Shown here piece after piece: positions 19,075-27,402 of a stretch of 64,000 bases of DNA. Location of the stretch: NCBI GenBank assembly GCA_963816985.1, contig CAWFMF010000004.1, positions 1,364,001 to 1,428,000 on the forward strand, written 5' to 3'. Within the stretch, counting starts at the first letter, position 1; every line of letters begins with the position of its first letter. The position numbers were made by a program, and so were the translations under genes. Under the pieces are notes generated by a model. The model was not told the origin of the DNA and did not search any database. It saw only the letters and a program-made list of their open reading frames with translations. This DNA is from JAIVJM01 sp963816985 (GTDB taxonomy: Bacteria; Acidobacteriota; Blastocatellia; Pyrinomonadales; Pyrinomonadaceae).

Positions 19075-19540
19075 TATTCAACTCCCTTGGGCCGGGACTC
19101 CGGCCCCCCTTCGGCAGCAGCCGACGACGAAAGAAGAGTTCGCCGACGCCCCCGGCGTTGATGCCCTCGATGATGCCGCACTCTTCAAATCCCGCGCGGC
19201 GGTGCCACGCCTGCGGTTCCGGCTCGTCCGCCTGCGACGAACTGTAGAGCGCGTCGTGCCCCTTGTCCCGCAGATACTCTTCGAGGAAGTGGATCAGGAC
19301 TCGGCCCGCCCCCCGACGCCGGTGCTCCGGCAGCACGTGTATCAAAGACAGATACGGAATCAGAGACCAAAGGTATTCGATTCTCGCGTACCCCACCCGC
19401 GCGCCTTCACGCTCGGCCACGACGACCTCTCGCCACTCGATCTTGCGCCTCACGATGTCGGCGGGGAGGTAGCCATCTTGCCGCACGAAATCCAAGTCGT
19501 CCAGAGTCGCCCAGCGAACCGACGTTTCCCTCTTCGTCAT
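19061..19540 (-). CDS. GNAT-family N-acetyltransferase
   Basis: The protein has 159 residues. It has the GNAT core: beta-strand VVVAEREGARVGYARIEYL, strand YLSLIHVLPEHRRRGAGRVL with the acetyl-CoA-binding Q/RxxGxG/A motif (RRRGAG), and the C-terminal AWHRRAGFEECG. It acts in the cytoplasm on an unknown amine. It is the first gene of a two-gene operon with the GlsB-like gene, which it overlaps by 14 bases. Confidence 0.82.
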   Translation of the reverse strand: MTKRETSVRWATLDDLDFVRQDGYLPADIVRRKIEWREVVVAEREGARVGYARIEYLWSLIPYLSLIHVLPEHRRRGAGRVLIHFLEEYLRDKGHDALYSSSQADEPEPQAWHRRAGFEECGIIEGINAGGVGELFFRRRLLPKGGRSPGPRELNNDTD

Positions 19541-19754
19541 TCGGTCTTACGCCCCTCAAGTCTTTTGCAGCCGACGCGGGATTGAGTCGCTCGAAGGATA
19601 GCCGCATGCCTGACGGCGGGTAAAGGCCCGGCGAGGTTTTCGCCCGTCCCGGCGGGGGACGACTCCAACCGGGCTGTGAAAATGTTTCTCTTCCCAAACG
19701 CGGCGGAAGTCTCTATACTTTTTCGTGAAGGCGGCTCCCGAACCCCGGAAGCCG

Positions 19755-19877
19755 CGCATGCACCGATAAAGGCAACCCGGCGGCGAAAGCCCCGGCGCGC
19801 AAAGCCGTTGACCTAAACGGTTCCCGCAGCATTCGGAAGCGGGGCCGCAAGGTGGCGATGGTCGCCGAAGTGATGCG
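19755..19877 (+). ncRNA. GEMM-I-type cyclic-dinucleotide riboswitch (c-di-GMP or cGAMP)
   Basis: The layout follows the GEMM-I aptamer. P1 is CGCAT-(g)-CAC (19,755-19,763) paired with GTGATGCG (19,870-19,877). P2 is CCGGCGGC-GAAA-GCCCCGG with the GAAA tetraloop, followed by the conserved CGCAAAGCC. P3 carries the tetraloop receptor side CCTAAA, then GGTGGCGATGGTCGCC closes the aptamer. A -10-like TATACT lies at 19,714. The ligand class (c-di-GMP versus 3',3'-cGAMP) depends on one base in AAAGGC that I cannot align with certainty. The regulated gene is the secreted protein at 20,162. Confidence 0.75.
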
Positions 19878-19897
19878 AATAAGAGTTCACAAACAGA

Positions 19898-19950
19898 GAG
19901 GCCGGTGGCGCGCGCGCGAAACCCGCGTGCGCCCCGGCCTCGATGCTTTT
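19898..19950 (+). terminator. Hairpin with short T-run, likely expression platform of the riboswitch
   Basis: GAGGCCGG (19,898-19,905) pairs with CCGGCCTC (19,934-19,941), with further GC pairing inside, and a TTTT follows at 19,947. It lies 20 bases after the aptamer and could be its terminator. From 19,954 to 20,058 further hairpins follow (CCCCGCA...TGCGGGG; GGGCTCTTCGGGAGCCC), so the leader of the 20,162 gene is unusually long and structured. Confidence 0.5.
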
Positions 19951-20161
19951 ACGAACCCCGCAAAGCCTTGCACCCGTACAATTTACGGTCGCGGTGCGGG
20001 GCTCTTCGGGAGCCCGCCGGGAAGCAACCGGGGATACCTTTTCGACATCTTAACTCGGCACGTCGCGATTGAACGTCAACCCCCTTACAGGTCGCGCGGC
20101 TCGACTCTTAACTTCCTAGAAAAGACCGTAAGTCCCAAGAGCTTTAAGGAGATTTGTATTC

Positions 20162-20563
20162 ATGCGTAAACTATTCCTCTTTGCGTTCCTCAGCATCGCG
20201 ACCCTCGGCGTCACCGCGCAGGCGCAGACCGGCGGGGCGACCAACAACAACGGCGACATCCCCAACATGGGCCGCGCCCCCAGCCAGCCCGACGGCGTCG
20301 GTCGCCTCGACCTGCGCGTCGTGGACGAGGACGGGAACCCCATCAAAGGCGTGCGCGCCGACCTCAAATCCACTCGCATGAACGGCTTTCTCTGCGAGTC
20401 GTGGAACTGGACGGACGCGCGCGGCGTCGCCGTGCTGCCCCCGCTCCACATGGGCCGCCTCCAACTGACGCTCAAGGCCAAGGGCTTCGAGAACATGAAG
20501 CTCGACCTCCCGGCCAGCGACCTCAACCAGCCCGTGCGCGTCACGCTCGTCCGCAAGAACTAA
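20162..20563 (+). CDS. Small secreted carboxypeptidase-regulatory-like (beta-sandwich) protein
   Basis: The protein has 133 residues and AAGGAG 9 bases before the ATG. The signal peptide MRKLFLFAFLSIATLGVTAQAQ is followed by a Gly/Asn-rich spacer and one Ig-like CarboxypepD_reg domain: GRLDLRVVDEDGNPIKGVRADLKS, WNWTDARGVAVLPPLHMGRLQLTLKAKGFENMKLDLP. Such domains act in adhesion or as modules of surface proteins. It is the only gene behind the GEMM riboswitch and is followed by its own terminator, so it is a single cyclic-dinucleotide-controlled unit. Confidence 0.75.
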   Translation: MRKLFLFAFLSIATLGVTAQAQTGGATNNNGDIPNMGRAPSQPDGVGRLDLRVVDEDGNPIKGVRADLKSTRMNGFLCESWNWTDARGVAVLPPLHMGRLQLTLKAKGFENMKLDLPASDLNQPVRVTLVRKN

Positions 20564-20589
20564 ACGGGCAAGACGGAGACAAGAGACTT

Positions 20590-20634
20590 GAGGCCGGAGG
20601 CTTGTTGAGAAGCAAGCCTCCGGCCTCGCGTTTT
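20590..20634 (+). terminator. Intrinsic terminator of the riboswitch-controlled gene
   Basis: GAGGCCGGAGGCTTG (20,590) and its perfect complement (20,613-20,627) close an 8-base loop, followed by CGCGTTTTA. The gene on the other strand ends at 20,661, so it may serve both directions. Confidence 0.8.
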
Positions 20635-20660
20635 ATCATCCCGCCTTAAGTCTCCGGCCC

Positions 20661-22217
20661 CTAGCCTTTCTTCCTCTTTCTCCACTCGCGCACGACCTCG
20701 GCGGCGGGGCGTTTGTTCCCGTCAACTTCGAAGTTCAGACCGCGCATCTCTTCGGTGCTGAGCGCGCCCGCGAGTTTGCGGAGCGCGGCGCGCACTTCGG
20801 GCGCACGCGCCGTCAGGTCGCGGCGGAGGATGAAGACCGCCTCGTAAGGGGGAAAGTAACGCCGGTCGTCTTCGAGTTGCACGAGGCCGAGCCGGGCGAT
20901 CATGCCGTCGGTCGAGTTGCCCGCGATGATGTCCACCTGACCTTCGGCGAGCGCGCGGTAGGAGAGCGACAAATCCATCTCGCGCGGACGCGACTCGAAG
21001 CGCAGGTTGTAGGCGCGCACGAAGCCCTCGTAGCCGTCGGCGCGTGACATGAAGTCCTGACCGAACCCCGCGCGCCATTTGGCCGCGTGCGGTATCGCGT
21101 CCGAAATCGTCCGCAGCTTCAGACGCCGCGCGTCGTCGCCGCGCACGAGGATGGCGAAGTCGTTGCTGAAGCCGAGCGGGTCGCTTATCTCCAGGGCGAA
21201 TTTTTCGGCGTACTCGCGTTTGACCTGTTCGTAGACGGCGCGCGGGTCTGTGACGGGCTGGTGCTTGAGGATGGCGGTGAAGGACGTGCCGGTGTATTCG
21301 GGATAGGCGTCGAGCCGGCCCGCGACGAGCGAGTCGTGCGGGAGGTTGCCGCCCAACTCGAACCGTCGCTCGACCTTGAGCCCTTCGTCTTCGAGCGTCT
21401 GCGCGAGCATCTCCGCGAGGATGACGGACTCGGTGAAATCCTTCGACCCGACCACCACGTCCGCGCGCTCCGCGCGGTTCCAAAAGGCGTAGACGCCGCC
21501 CACACAGACGAGGAGCGCGAGCGCCGCGAGGACGACGACGCCCACCTTCGCATTCACCCCGCGACGTGCGGAAGCGGTGCGCCTCCGCACGTCTAATCTC
21601 GCTTCGAGTAGTCCGAGACAGGCGTCCGCGCCGAGCGCGAGCAGAGCGGCGGGGAGCGCGCCCGCTAAGAGCAGGTTGTTGTCGTACTGACGCAAGCCCC
21701 GAAAGATGTACGTGCCGAGGCCGCCCGCGCCGATGGCCGCCGCAATCGTCGCCACGCCGACCGAGATGACCGTCGCCACGCGCACGCCCGCAAGGATGAC
21801 GGGCGCGGCCAAAGGCAACTCGACCTGACGGAGTATCTGTCCGTTCGTCATCCCCATCGCCACCGCCGCTTCGCGCACGCCACGGTCAACGCCCTCGACG
21901 CCCGTCACCGTGTTGCGGATGATGGGCAGCAGCGCGTAGACGACGAGCGCGACGATAGCCGTCCTCACGCCGACGCCGCCGACATAGCGGAGCGGGATGA
22001 GGAGGCCGAAGAGCGCGAGGCTCGGCACGGTTTGCAGCACGCCCGCGACGGCGAGCACGGGCCGCTTGAGCGACGCGCGGCGCGTGAGCAAGAGCCCCGT
22101 CGGCAGCCCGATGGCGACGGCGAGCGAGGTCGAGGCGACGACGAGCAGCAGGTGCTCGCCCGTCAGCGCCGCTATCTCGCGCCAGTTGCGCCAGAGGAAA
22201 TCTATGAACGCGTTCAT
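20661..22217 (-). CDS. egtU: ABC permease fused to substrate-binding domain, EgtU-like ergothioneine importer
   Basis: The protein has 518 residues. Residues ~1-215 are an OpuC/ProW-type permease with the EAA loop (REAAVAMGMTNGQILRQVELPLAAP) and several membrane helices. A further helix (~225-245, VGVVVLAALALLVCVGGVYAF) leads to an OpuAC-type periplasmic binding domain (VVVGSKDFTESVILAEMLAQ, YPEYTGTSF, GNSTDGMI). Permease-binding fusions of this kind include EgtU, the ergothioneine importer of Streptococcus and Helicobacter, as well as osmoprotectant systems. Placement directly after egtD, egtA and the ATPase gene makes ergothioneine the most likely ligand. It overlaps the ATPase gene by 4 bases. 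The binding-site residues were not verified. Confidence 0.72.
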   Translation of the reverse strand: MNAFIDFLWRNWREIAALTGEHLLLVVASTSLAVAIGLPTGLLLTRRASLKRPVLAVAGVLQTVPSLALFGLLIPLRYVGGVGVRTAIVALVVYALLPIIRNTVTGVEGVDRGVREAAVAMGMTNGQILRQVELPLAAPVILAGVRVATVISVGVATIAAAIGAGGLGTYIFRGLRQYDNNLLLAGALPAALLALGADACLGLLEARLDVRRRTASARRGVNAKVGVVVLAALALLVCVGGVYAFWNRAERADVVVGSKDFTESVILAEMLAQTLEDEGLKVERRFELGGNLPHDSLVAGRLDAYPEYTGTSFTAILKHQPVTDPRAVYEQVKREYAEKFALEISDPLGFSNDFAILVRGDDARRLKLRTISDAIPHAAKWRAGFGQDFMSRADGYEGFVRAYNLRFESRPREMDLSLSYRALAEGQVDIIAGNSTDGMIARLGLVQLEDDRRYFPPYEAVFILRRDLTARAPEVRAALRKLAGALSTEEMRGLNFEVDGNKRPAAEVVREWRKRKKG

Positions 22218-23086
22218 CCGTCGCCTTCCGTCAACGTCCGGCCCTCGTCGTCGTTTGCGAGCGCCGCGAGTATCCCTTCGTCGAGCCGCAGCGTCTCGCG
22301 GTAAGCACGCGCGCGCGGCTCGTCCGCCCGCATGAAGGCTTCGGGCGTATCGAGGAGGACGAGTCGGCCCGCGTGCATGAGCCCGACGCGCGTGCCCAAA
22401 AGAAACGCTTCGCGCACGTCGTGCGTGACGAAGACGACCGTCTTGCCGAGACTCTTTCGCAGCTCGGAGAACTCGCGTTGGAGCGCGGCGCGCGTCAAGG
22501 GGTCGAGCGCGCCGAAGGGCTCGTCCATCAAAAGCAGCGGCGGGTCGGCGGCGAGCGCGCGGGCCACGCCGACGCGCTGCCGCTGGCCGCCCGAAAGCTC
22601 CGAAGGGTAACGCGCCGCGACCCTTTCGGGCTCAAGCCCGACGAGTTGCAGAAGCTCCCGCACGCGCTCGCGCGTCCGCCCTTCGTCCCAACCTTCGAGC
22701 GCGGGCACGAGCCCGACGTTGCGCTCGACCGTGAAGTGCGGGAAAAGCCCCGCGTCCTGAATCACGTAGCCCGTCCGCCGTCGCAACGCGATGGCGTCCC
22801 ACTCGCGCGTGTCCCTTCCTTCGACTAACACCTCGCCCTCGGTCGGCACGAGCAGACGGTTGATGAGCCTGAGCGTCGTCGTCTTCCCGCACCCCGACTC
22901 GCCGAGGAGCACGAGCGTCTCGCCCCTTTTCACTTCAAAATTGAGGCCGGAGATGATCGGCGTGGGCGACCCCGGCACGGCGTAGCCGACGCCGCGAAAA
23001 CTGACGACGACAGTCTCCGTGTCAGGCTCGATGCGCCCGGCGTCCGTCATGACATGCTCGTTTGGCGACACTTTCATCAACGTCAT
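22214..23086 (-). CDS. egtV: ABC transporter ATPase, EgtV-like
   Basis: The protein has 290 residues. Walker A is LGESGCGKTTTL, the signature is LSGGQRQRVGVARAL, and Walker B is LLLMDEPFGALD, followed by the switch His (VFVTHDVREA). It resembles ProV/OpuCA ATPases but lacks the C-terminal CBS pair of osmotically gated ones, as it ends soon after the nucleotide-binding domain. It starts 7 bases after the egtA stop and overlaps the permease gene, so egtD-egtA-ATPase-permease reads as one operon. Confidence 0.82.
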   Translation of the reverse strand: MTLMKVSPNEHVMTDAGRIEPDTETVVVSFRGVGYAVPGSPTPIISGLNFEVKRGETLVLLGESGCGKTTTLRLINRLLVPTEGEVLVEGRDTREWDAIALRRRTGYVIQDAGLFPHFTVERNVGLVPALEGWDEGRTRERVRELLQLVGLEPERVAARYPSELSGGQRQRVGVARALAADPPLLLMDEPFGALDPLTRAALQREFSELRKSLGKTVVFVTHDVREAFLLGTRVGLMHAGRLVLLDTPEAFMRADEPRARAYRETLRLDEGILAALANDDEGRTLTEGDG

Positions 23087-23093
23087 CCCGGCC

Positions 23094-24473
23094 TCACGCG
23101 ACGCGCAAGTGTTCGACGAGCCTTTCGATTGAGCCGTGCCAGCGGCCCTCCCAGTTGCGCAGAAGGATGTCCGCCGGGCAGACGCCTTCGTCCATGACCT
23201 GCTCCCTGATTATGTCGAGGTACGAGACCTCTTCCGGCGCGACCCTGCCGAGCCCTTCGGCGGCGAGCGTCAACGTCTCGCGCGCGAGCCTTAAGACATT
23301 CACGCCCGTGCACTCCGCCGCTAAGGCGTCGCGCGCCACCGCCTCGCGCAAGGCCACGGCGTCCGTAAGTTTCAGGCGCGGCGCGAGCCTGAGCGCGTCG
23401 TCGAGCGCGCCCGCGTCGTAGAGCAACCCCTTCCAGAAGGCTTGAAACGCCAAAGACATCTCAAGGCTCCCGGCGTCGGCGCTTCGGAGTTCGACGTGCT
23501 GCTTGAGTCGCGCGTCGGTGAAGATAGTCGTCAGGTGGTCGGCCCAGTCGCCGAAGACGGGACGCACGCCGTCGCCGTCTCGCTCCAAAAATTCGCGGAA
23601 GCGCACGCCGGAGACGGCCCCGTCGTAATGCCCCCCGCGCTGCGCGAAGATCATCGGCACGTCGAGCGCGTAGGCGACGAAGGCTTCGGGCGTGAAGTCG
23701 TCGGCGAGCGCGGGCGGCGAGATGCCCGCGCGGTCAGGGTCGGTCGCGAGCCACGCGGCGGCGCGCGTGGACTTGTAGCCGGAGAGACGCCCCGACTCGA
23801 ACGGCGAGTTGGCGAAGATGGCCGTCGCGACGGGCGCGAGCCGGTTGCCGACGAGATATTTTTTCCTCAGGTCTTCGGGCGAGCTGTAGTCGAGGTTGGC
23901 CTGCACGGCGCACGTCCGCGCCATCATGTCCCACGCGCGAGCGCCGCGCGCGGCGAGGTACGGGCGCATCACTTCGTAACGCTGCTTCGGGAACCATTGC
24001 TGCTCTTCGATTGAGCGCAAGGGGTCGAAGCCGACGGCGAGGAAGGCGATGCGCTCGCTTTCGGCAATCTCGCGCAGTCGCGCGAGGTAGCGTCGGACTT
24101 CGCGCTCCACGTCCGCCAAGCCGCGCTGCGGCGCGCCGGAGAACTCGACCTGCCCGCCCGGCTCGACCGTCAGGCGGTTCATCTGCCCGTCGTTGGCTTC
24201 GATGAGGACGCCGCCCTCGTAAACCAGGTCACGCGACGAAGGCGCGAAGCCCGCGAGCACCTTCTGCACCTGCCCGGCGTCAATCCTCGCCAACTCGCGA
24301 CCGGGGTCGTAGCCGAACAGTTCCAGCTCGATGCCGCACATCCACTCGGACGCGGGCTTCTCGCCGCGCAGAAGATTCCCCACGAACAGCGGCGCGGAGT
24401 CGCGCGAGATGGGATCGGTCAGCAGAGGGAACCCCTCGCGCCGTTCGTCTGCTTTGGTCGGGCGTTGGCTCAT
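23094..24473 (-). CDS. egtA: Glutamate-cysteine ligase (EgtA/GCS2 type)
   Basis: The protein has 459 residues. It matches the plant/actinobacterial gamma-glutamylcysteine synthetase family: GIELELFGYD near residue 47, GGQVEFSGAPQRGLADVE, MARTCAVQANLDYSSPEDLRKKY, ANSPFESGRLSGYKSTRAAAW, HVELRSADAG. It joins Glu and Cys using ATP. Beside egtB and egtD this implies the mycobacterial route, in which gamma-Glu-Cys is the sulfur donor for EgtB. No egtC amidohydrolase or egtE lyase lies in the window, so those steps must be encoded elsewhere or differ. A role in glutathione synthesis is an alternative. Confidence 0.82.
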   Translation of the reverse strand: MSQRPTKADERREGFPLLTDPISRDSAPLFVGNLLRGEKPASEWMCGIELELFGYDPGRELARIDAGQVQKVLAGFAPSSRDLVYEGGVLIEANDGQMNRLTVEPGGQVEFSGAPQRGLADVEREVRRYLARLREIAESERIAFLAVGFDPLRSIEEQQWFPKQRYEVMRPYLAARGARAWDMMARTCAVQANLDYSSPEDLRKKYLVGNRLAPVATAIFANSPFESGRLSGYKSTRAAAWLATDPDRAGISPPALADDFTPEAFVAYALDVPMIFAQRGGHYDGAVSGVRFREFLERDGDGVRPVFGDWADHLTTIFTDARLKQHVELRSADAGSLEMSLAFQAFWKGLLYDAGALDDALRLAPRLKLTDAVALREAVARDALAAECTGVNVLRLARETLTLAAEGLGRVAPEEVSYLDIIREQVMDEGVCPADILLRNWEGRWHGSIERLVEHLRVA

Positions 24474-24484
24474 AAGAGTTTAAG

Positions 24485-24561
24485 AAATGATGAATGCGGA
24501 ATGATGAATGAAGAGCTTCTTATCTTTGATTCATCATTCATCATTCCGCATTCATCATTTA
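24485..24561. repeat. Inverted repeat of ATGATGAATGCGGA words between egtD and egtA
   Basis: A 27-base arm (24,485-24,511, key word ATGATGAATGCGGAATGATG) is perfectly complementary to 24,534-24,560, with a 22-base loop. The right arm shares 33 identical bases with the repeat at 60,861-60,893. It fills the egtD-egtA gap and is AT-rich in GC-rich surroundings. Confidence 0.85.
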
Positions 24562-24564
24562 CCT

Positions 24565-25590
24565 TCATTTGTCTTCCGCGACGAGGAGGTTGCTGCTGAA
24601 GCGACCGGCTTCGTCGAGCCACGTCCGCGCGCGCGTGAAGCCGGTGCGGGCGGCGAGGTCTGCTATCTGTTCGAGGTCGTACTTGTAAGAGTATTCCGTG
24701 TGGACGCGCTCGCCCTCGGCGAAGTGGACTTCGAGGCCGAGCGCGCCGATGCGGACGGTCTGCGCGCGGAGGCTCTCGATGTGCATCTCGACGCGGCTCT
24801 CGCTTTCGTTGTAGCGCCCGACGTGACGGAAGGCGCGGAGGTCGAAGTCGGCGTCCAACTCGCGGTTGATGCGCGCGAGGAGGTTGAGGTTGAAGGCGGC
24901 GGTGACGCCGAGCGGGTCGTCGTAGGCGTCGTTGAGGACAGCCGGGTCTTTCTTCAAGTCCGCGCCGAGCAGCAAGGCGTCTCCCGCGCGCAGCACACGG
25001 CGGAGCGAGCGCAAAAGCTCGCGCGCCTCCGGCTGCTCGAAGTTCCCGACGTTCGAGCCGAGGAAGATGACGAGGGCACGGCTTTCATCCTCGAAGTGTT
25101 CGGCGAGGCGCGGGAGCGCGGTGTGGTAGTCGCTGGCGAAGGCTTCGACTTTCAGGCGCGGGTACTCTTGCAGCAGAGCGCGCGCGCCGTGTTCGAGCGC
25201 CGAGGTCGAGATGTCCACGGGCACGTAGAGGAGCGAGTCTTGACGCGCGAGCAGCGCCTCGACGATGAGCCGCGTCTTGGTGGCGCTGCCGCTCCCCAAT
25301 TCGAAGAGCGTCACGCGCGCGCCGCCTTCGGTCGCCGCCCCGACAATCTCTTGCGCGTGGCGCGAGAAGATTTCGTTCTCGGCGCGCGTCAGATAGTATT
25401 CGGGGAGCAGGCAGATGGCCTCGAAGAGCTGCGAGCCGAGCGCGTCGTAGAAGTATTTCGGCGAGAGCCGCTTCCGCTCCGCCGTGAGGCCGCGCCTCAC
25501 GTCTTCGGCGAGACTGTCCTCGCTCTCCGGCCCCTTCAGGTGTCGGACGTGCAGTCTCTCGCTTGTCTCCTCGCTCGGAGGTTGTCGCAT
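24565..25590 (-). CDS. egtD: L-histidine N-alpha-methyltransferase (ergothioneine biosynthesis)
   Basis: The protein has 341 residues from the ATG at 25,590, which has GGGGAG 7 bases upstream and is preferred to the TTG at 25,611. EgtD hallmarks are visible: RLSPKYFYDALGSQLFEAIC, LPEYYLTRAENEIF, the SAM-binding LFELGSGSATKTRLIVEAL, YVPVDISTSALEH, and the C-terminal YSYKYDLEQIADLAARTGF. It trimethylates histidine to hercynine in the cytoplasm. It is the first gene of the minus-strand operon and is divergent from egtB, with 155 bases between the starts. Confidence 0.92.
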   Translation of the reverse strand: MRQPPSEETSERLHVRHLKGPESEDSLAEDVRRGLTAERKRLSPKYFYDALGSQLFEAICLLPEYYLTRAENEIFSRHAQEIVGAATEGGARVTLFELGSGSATKTRLIVEALLARQDSLLYVPVDISTSALEHGARALLQEYPRLKVEAFASDYHTALPRLAEHFEDESRALVIFLGSNVGNFEQPEARELLRSLRRVLRAGDALLLGADLKKDPAVLNDAYDDPLGVTAAFNLNLLARINRELDADFDLRAFRHVGRYNESESRVEMHIESLRAQTVRIGALGLEVHFAEGERVHTEYSYKYDLEQIADLAARTGFTRARTWLDEAGRFSSNLLVAEDK

Positions 25591-25745
25591 TCGTCGCTCC
25601 CCTTTCTTCAAAGCCTCGCGGGCCTCGAAATGCTCTCCACCGTGCTCGCGCTCCGGTCTCGTTCAACTGCTATAATACCGCATCGAGTTTCATTAACAAC
25701 CGGCACGGGCCTCCCTGTTTCCGTCACGAATCAGACCGTAGAAGA

Positions 25746-27065
25746 ATGAACGAACGACAAGCACAAATCGCGCGGGTGATGGACGAGACGCGCGCCGCCA
25801 CGCTCGCGCTCTTTGACATGGCGCGCGAGCGCGACCTCCACGAGAGTCCCGGCTTCGGCTTCCGCCCCGTCATCTGGCACCTGGCGCACATCGGCGTCTT
25901 CGAGGCTTACTGGCTGCTGCAAAAACTGGGCGGCGAGCCCGCGCCCGACGAACGCTACGAGCGCGTCTTCGACCCCATCGCCACGCCGCGCGAGGAGTCG
26001 AAAGACCTGCCCTCGCGCCGTGAGATGGAAGAGTATCTCGCGCGCGTGCGCGGTCGTGCCCTGCGGCGACTCGAAGCGTCGGACTTCGACGCGCGAGACC
26101 CGCTGACGCGCGAAGGCTACGTCTTCCAACTCGTCCTCGAACACGAACGCCAGCATCAGGAGACGCTCGCCTACCTCCTCCGGATGCTCGACCCTTCGAA
26201 GAAGACGCGGCCCGCCTCGACGAACTTGAAGGCCGCGCCTTCCGTCGTCGCCGCTTCGAGTGAGAGCGCGGCGGGCGAGATGGTGACGGTCGCCGCCGGC
26301 CCGTTCGAGATGGGCGCAGTGTGGGACTCGTTCGCTTACGACAACGAACGCCCCGCGCGCACGGTCTCGCTCCCCGCGTTCCGCGTCGCGCGGCTGCCCG
26401 TGACGAATGAAGAGTACGCCCGCTTCGTCAAAGAGGGCGGCTACGAGCGGCGCGAGTTCTGGAGCGAAGAGGGCTACGAGCGGCGCAAGCAGGAGGGCTG
26501 GTCGTGCCCGCTCTTCTGGAGTCAGTGTGAAGAAGGCGACGGCTGGAACATTCAGGGGATGTTCGAGACCGGCGCGCTCGAACTCGCGCACCCGGTGACG
26601 GGCGTCAGTTGGCATGAGGCCGAGGCTTACGCGCGTTTCGCGGGCAAGCGTCTGCCGACCGAGGCCGAGTGGGAGAAGGCCGCTTCGTGGGACGAGTCGG
26701 CGGGGCGCAAGCGGCGTTACGCGTGGGGCGACGAAGACCCTTCGGCCTCGCTCTGCAACTTCGACAGTCGCTTCTGGGGCACGACGCCGGTCGGCATCTT
26801 TCCCGAAGGCGCGTCGGCTTACGGCTGCCTCGACATGACCGGCAACGTCTGGGAGTGGACATCAGACGCCTTCGAAGGCTTCCCCGGCTTCGAGCCCTTC
26901 CCCTACCCCGAATACTCGCAGGAGTGGTTCGACGGCGACCATCGCGTCCTCAAGGGCGGCTCTTGGGCGACGCGCGCTTCGGTCTTACGAACCTCCTTCC
27001 GCAACTTCTTCCGCCGCCACTTCCGCATCGCCTTCGCGGGCATCCGCCTCGCCGAAGACGCCTGA
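25746..27065 (+). CDS. egtB: Ergothioneine sulfoxide synthase EgtB (iron-dependent)
   Basis: The protein has 439 residues. The N-terminal DinB-like bundle carries the iron-binding His residues: PVIWHLAHIGVFEAYW (~45-48) and LEHERQHQETL (HxxxH, ~135). The C-terminal FGE/SUMF1 domain begins at ~180 (EMVTVAAGPFEMGAVWDSFAYDNERP) and ends WEWTSDAF..RVLKGGSWATR..FRNFFRRHFRIAFAGIRLA. EgtB couples hercynine to a thiol donor with O2. It diverges from the egtD operon. The inserted element at 27,083 begins 17 bases after its stop, and GGGCAA...TTGCCC there could form part of its terminator. Confidence 0.93.
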   Translation: MNERQAQIARVMDETRAATLALFDMARERDLHESPGFGFRPVIWHLAHIGVFEAYWLLQKLGGEPAPDERYERVFDPIATPREESKDLPSRREMEEYLARVRGRALRRLEASDFDARDPLTREGYVFQLVLEHERQHQETLAYLLRMLDPSKKTRPASTNLKAAPSVVAASSESAAGEMVTVAAGPFEMGAVWDSFAYDNERPARTVSLPAFRVARLPVTNEEYARFVKEGGYERREFWSEEGYERRKQEGWSCPLFWSQCEEGDGWNIQGMFETGALELAHPVTGVSWHEAEAYARFAGKRLPTEAEWEKAASWDESAGRKRRYAWGDEDPSASLCNFDSRFWGTTPVGIFPEGASAYGCLDMTGNVWEWTSDAFEGFPGFEPFPYPEYSQEWFDGDHRVLKGGSWATRASVLRTSFRNFFRRHFRIAFAGIRLAEDA

Positions 27066-27218
27066 AGCCGGGCAATCGAGCGGGCTTTGCCCGACAATGA
27101 GATATGAGGCCGGAATTGTCGGGCAGGGAGAATAATTGTCGGGCAGGATTGTGAGGTAGGTTTTTAAGGGCTTGACCTTTGAAGAATTTCGCTCGCCTAC
27201 ACCCCGCGAAAAAAGTTC

Positions 27219-27247
27219 TTGACGGCTGCGCCTTTTGCGCGCATATT
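27219..27247 (+). promoter_or_regulatory. Promoter of the interrupted gene in the inserted element
   Basis: TTGACG (27,219-27,224), a 17-base spacer and CATATT (27,242-27,247) stand ahead of the 27,272 ATG. It would start transcription near 27,254, giving a very short leader. Confidence 0.55.
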
Positions 27248-27402
27248 ATGCGCAAGAAAGGTGCAAAGAGAATGACCCCAGAAGAACATCTGAACTTCTT
27301 GCTGCGATTCCTCAAAGAACTCTACCGCATCGTCGAACAAGCCGTTCACGAAACGCAAACTAGGTTTGAAGACCAAGACGAACCCGTCGAGGTCTTTTAT
27401 TA

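Noticed and set aside
24485..24561. Possible CRISPR-like repeats of ATGATGAATG
   Set aside because: The units are not separated by unique spacers; they form one inverted repeat.
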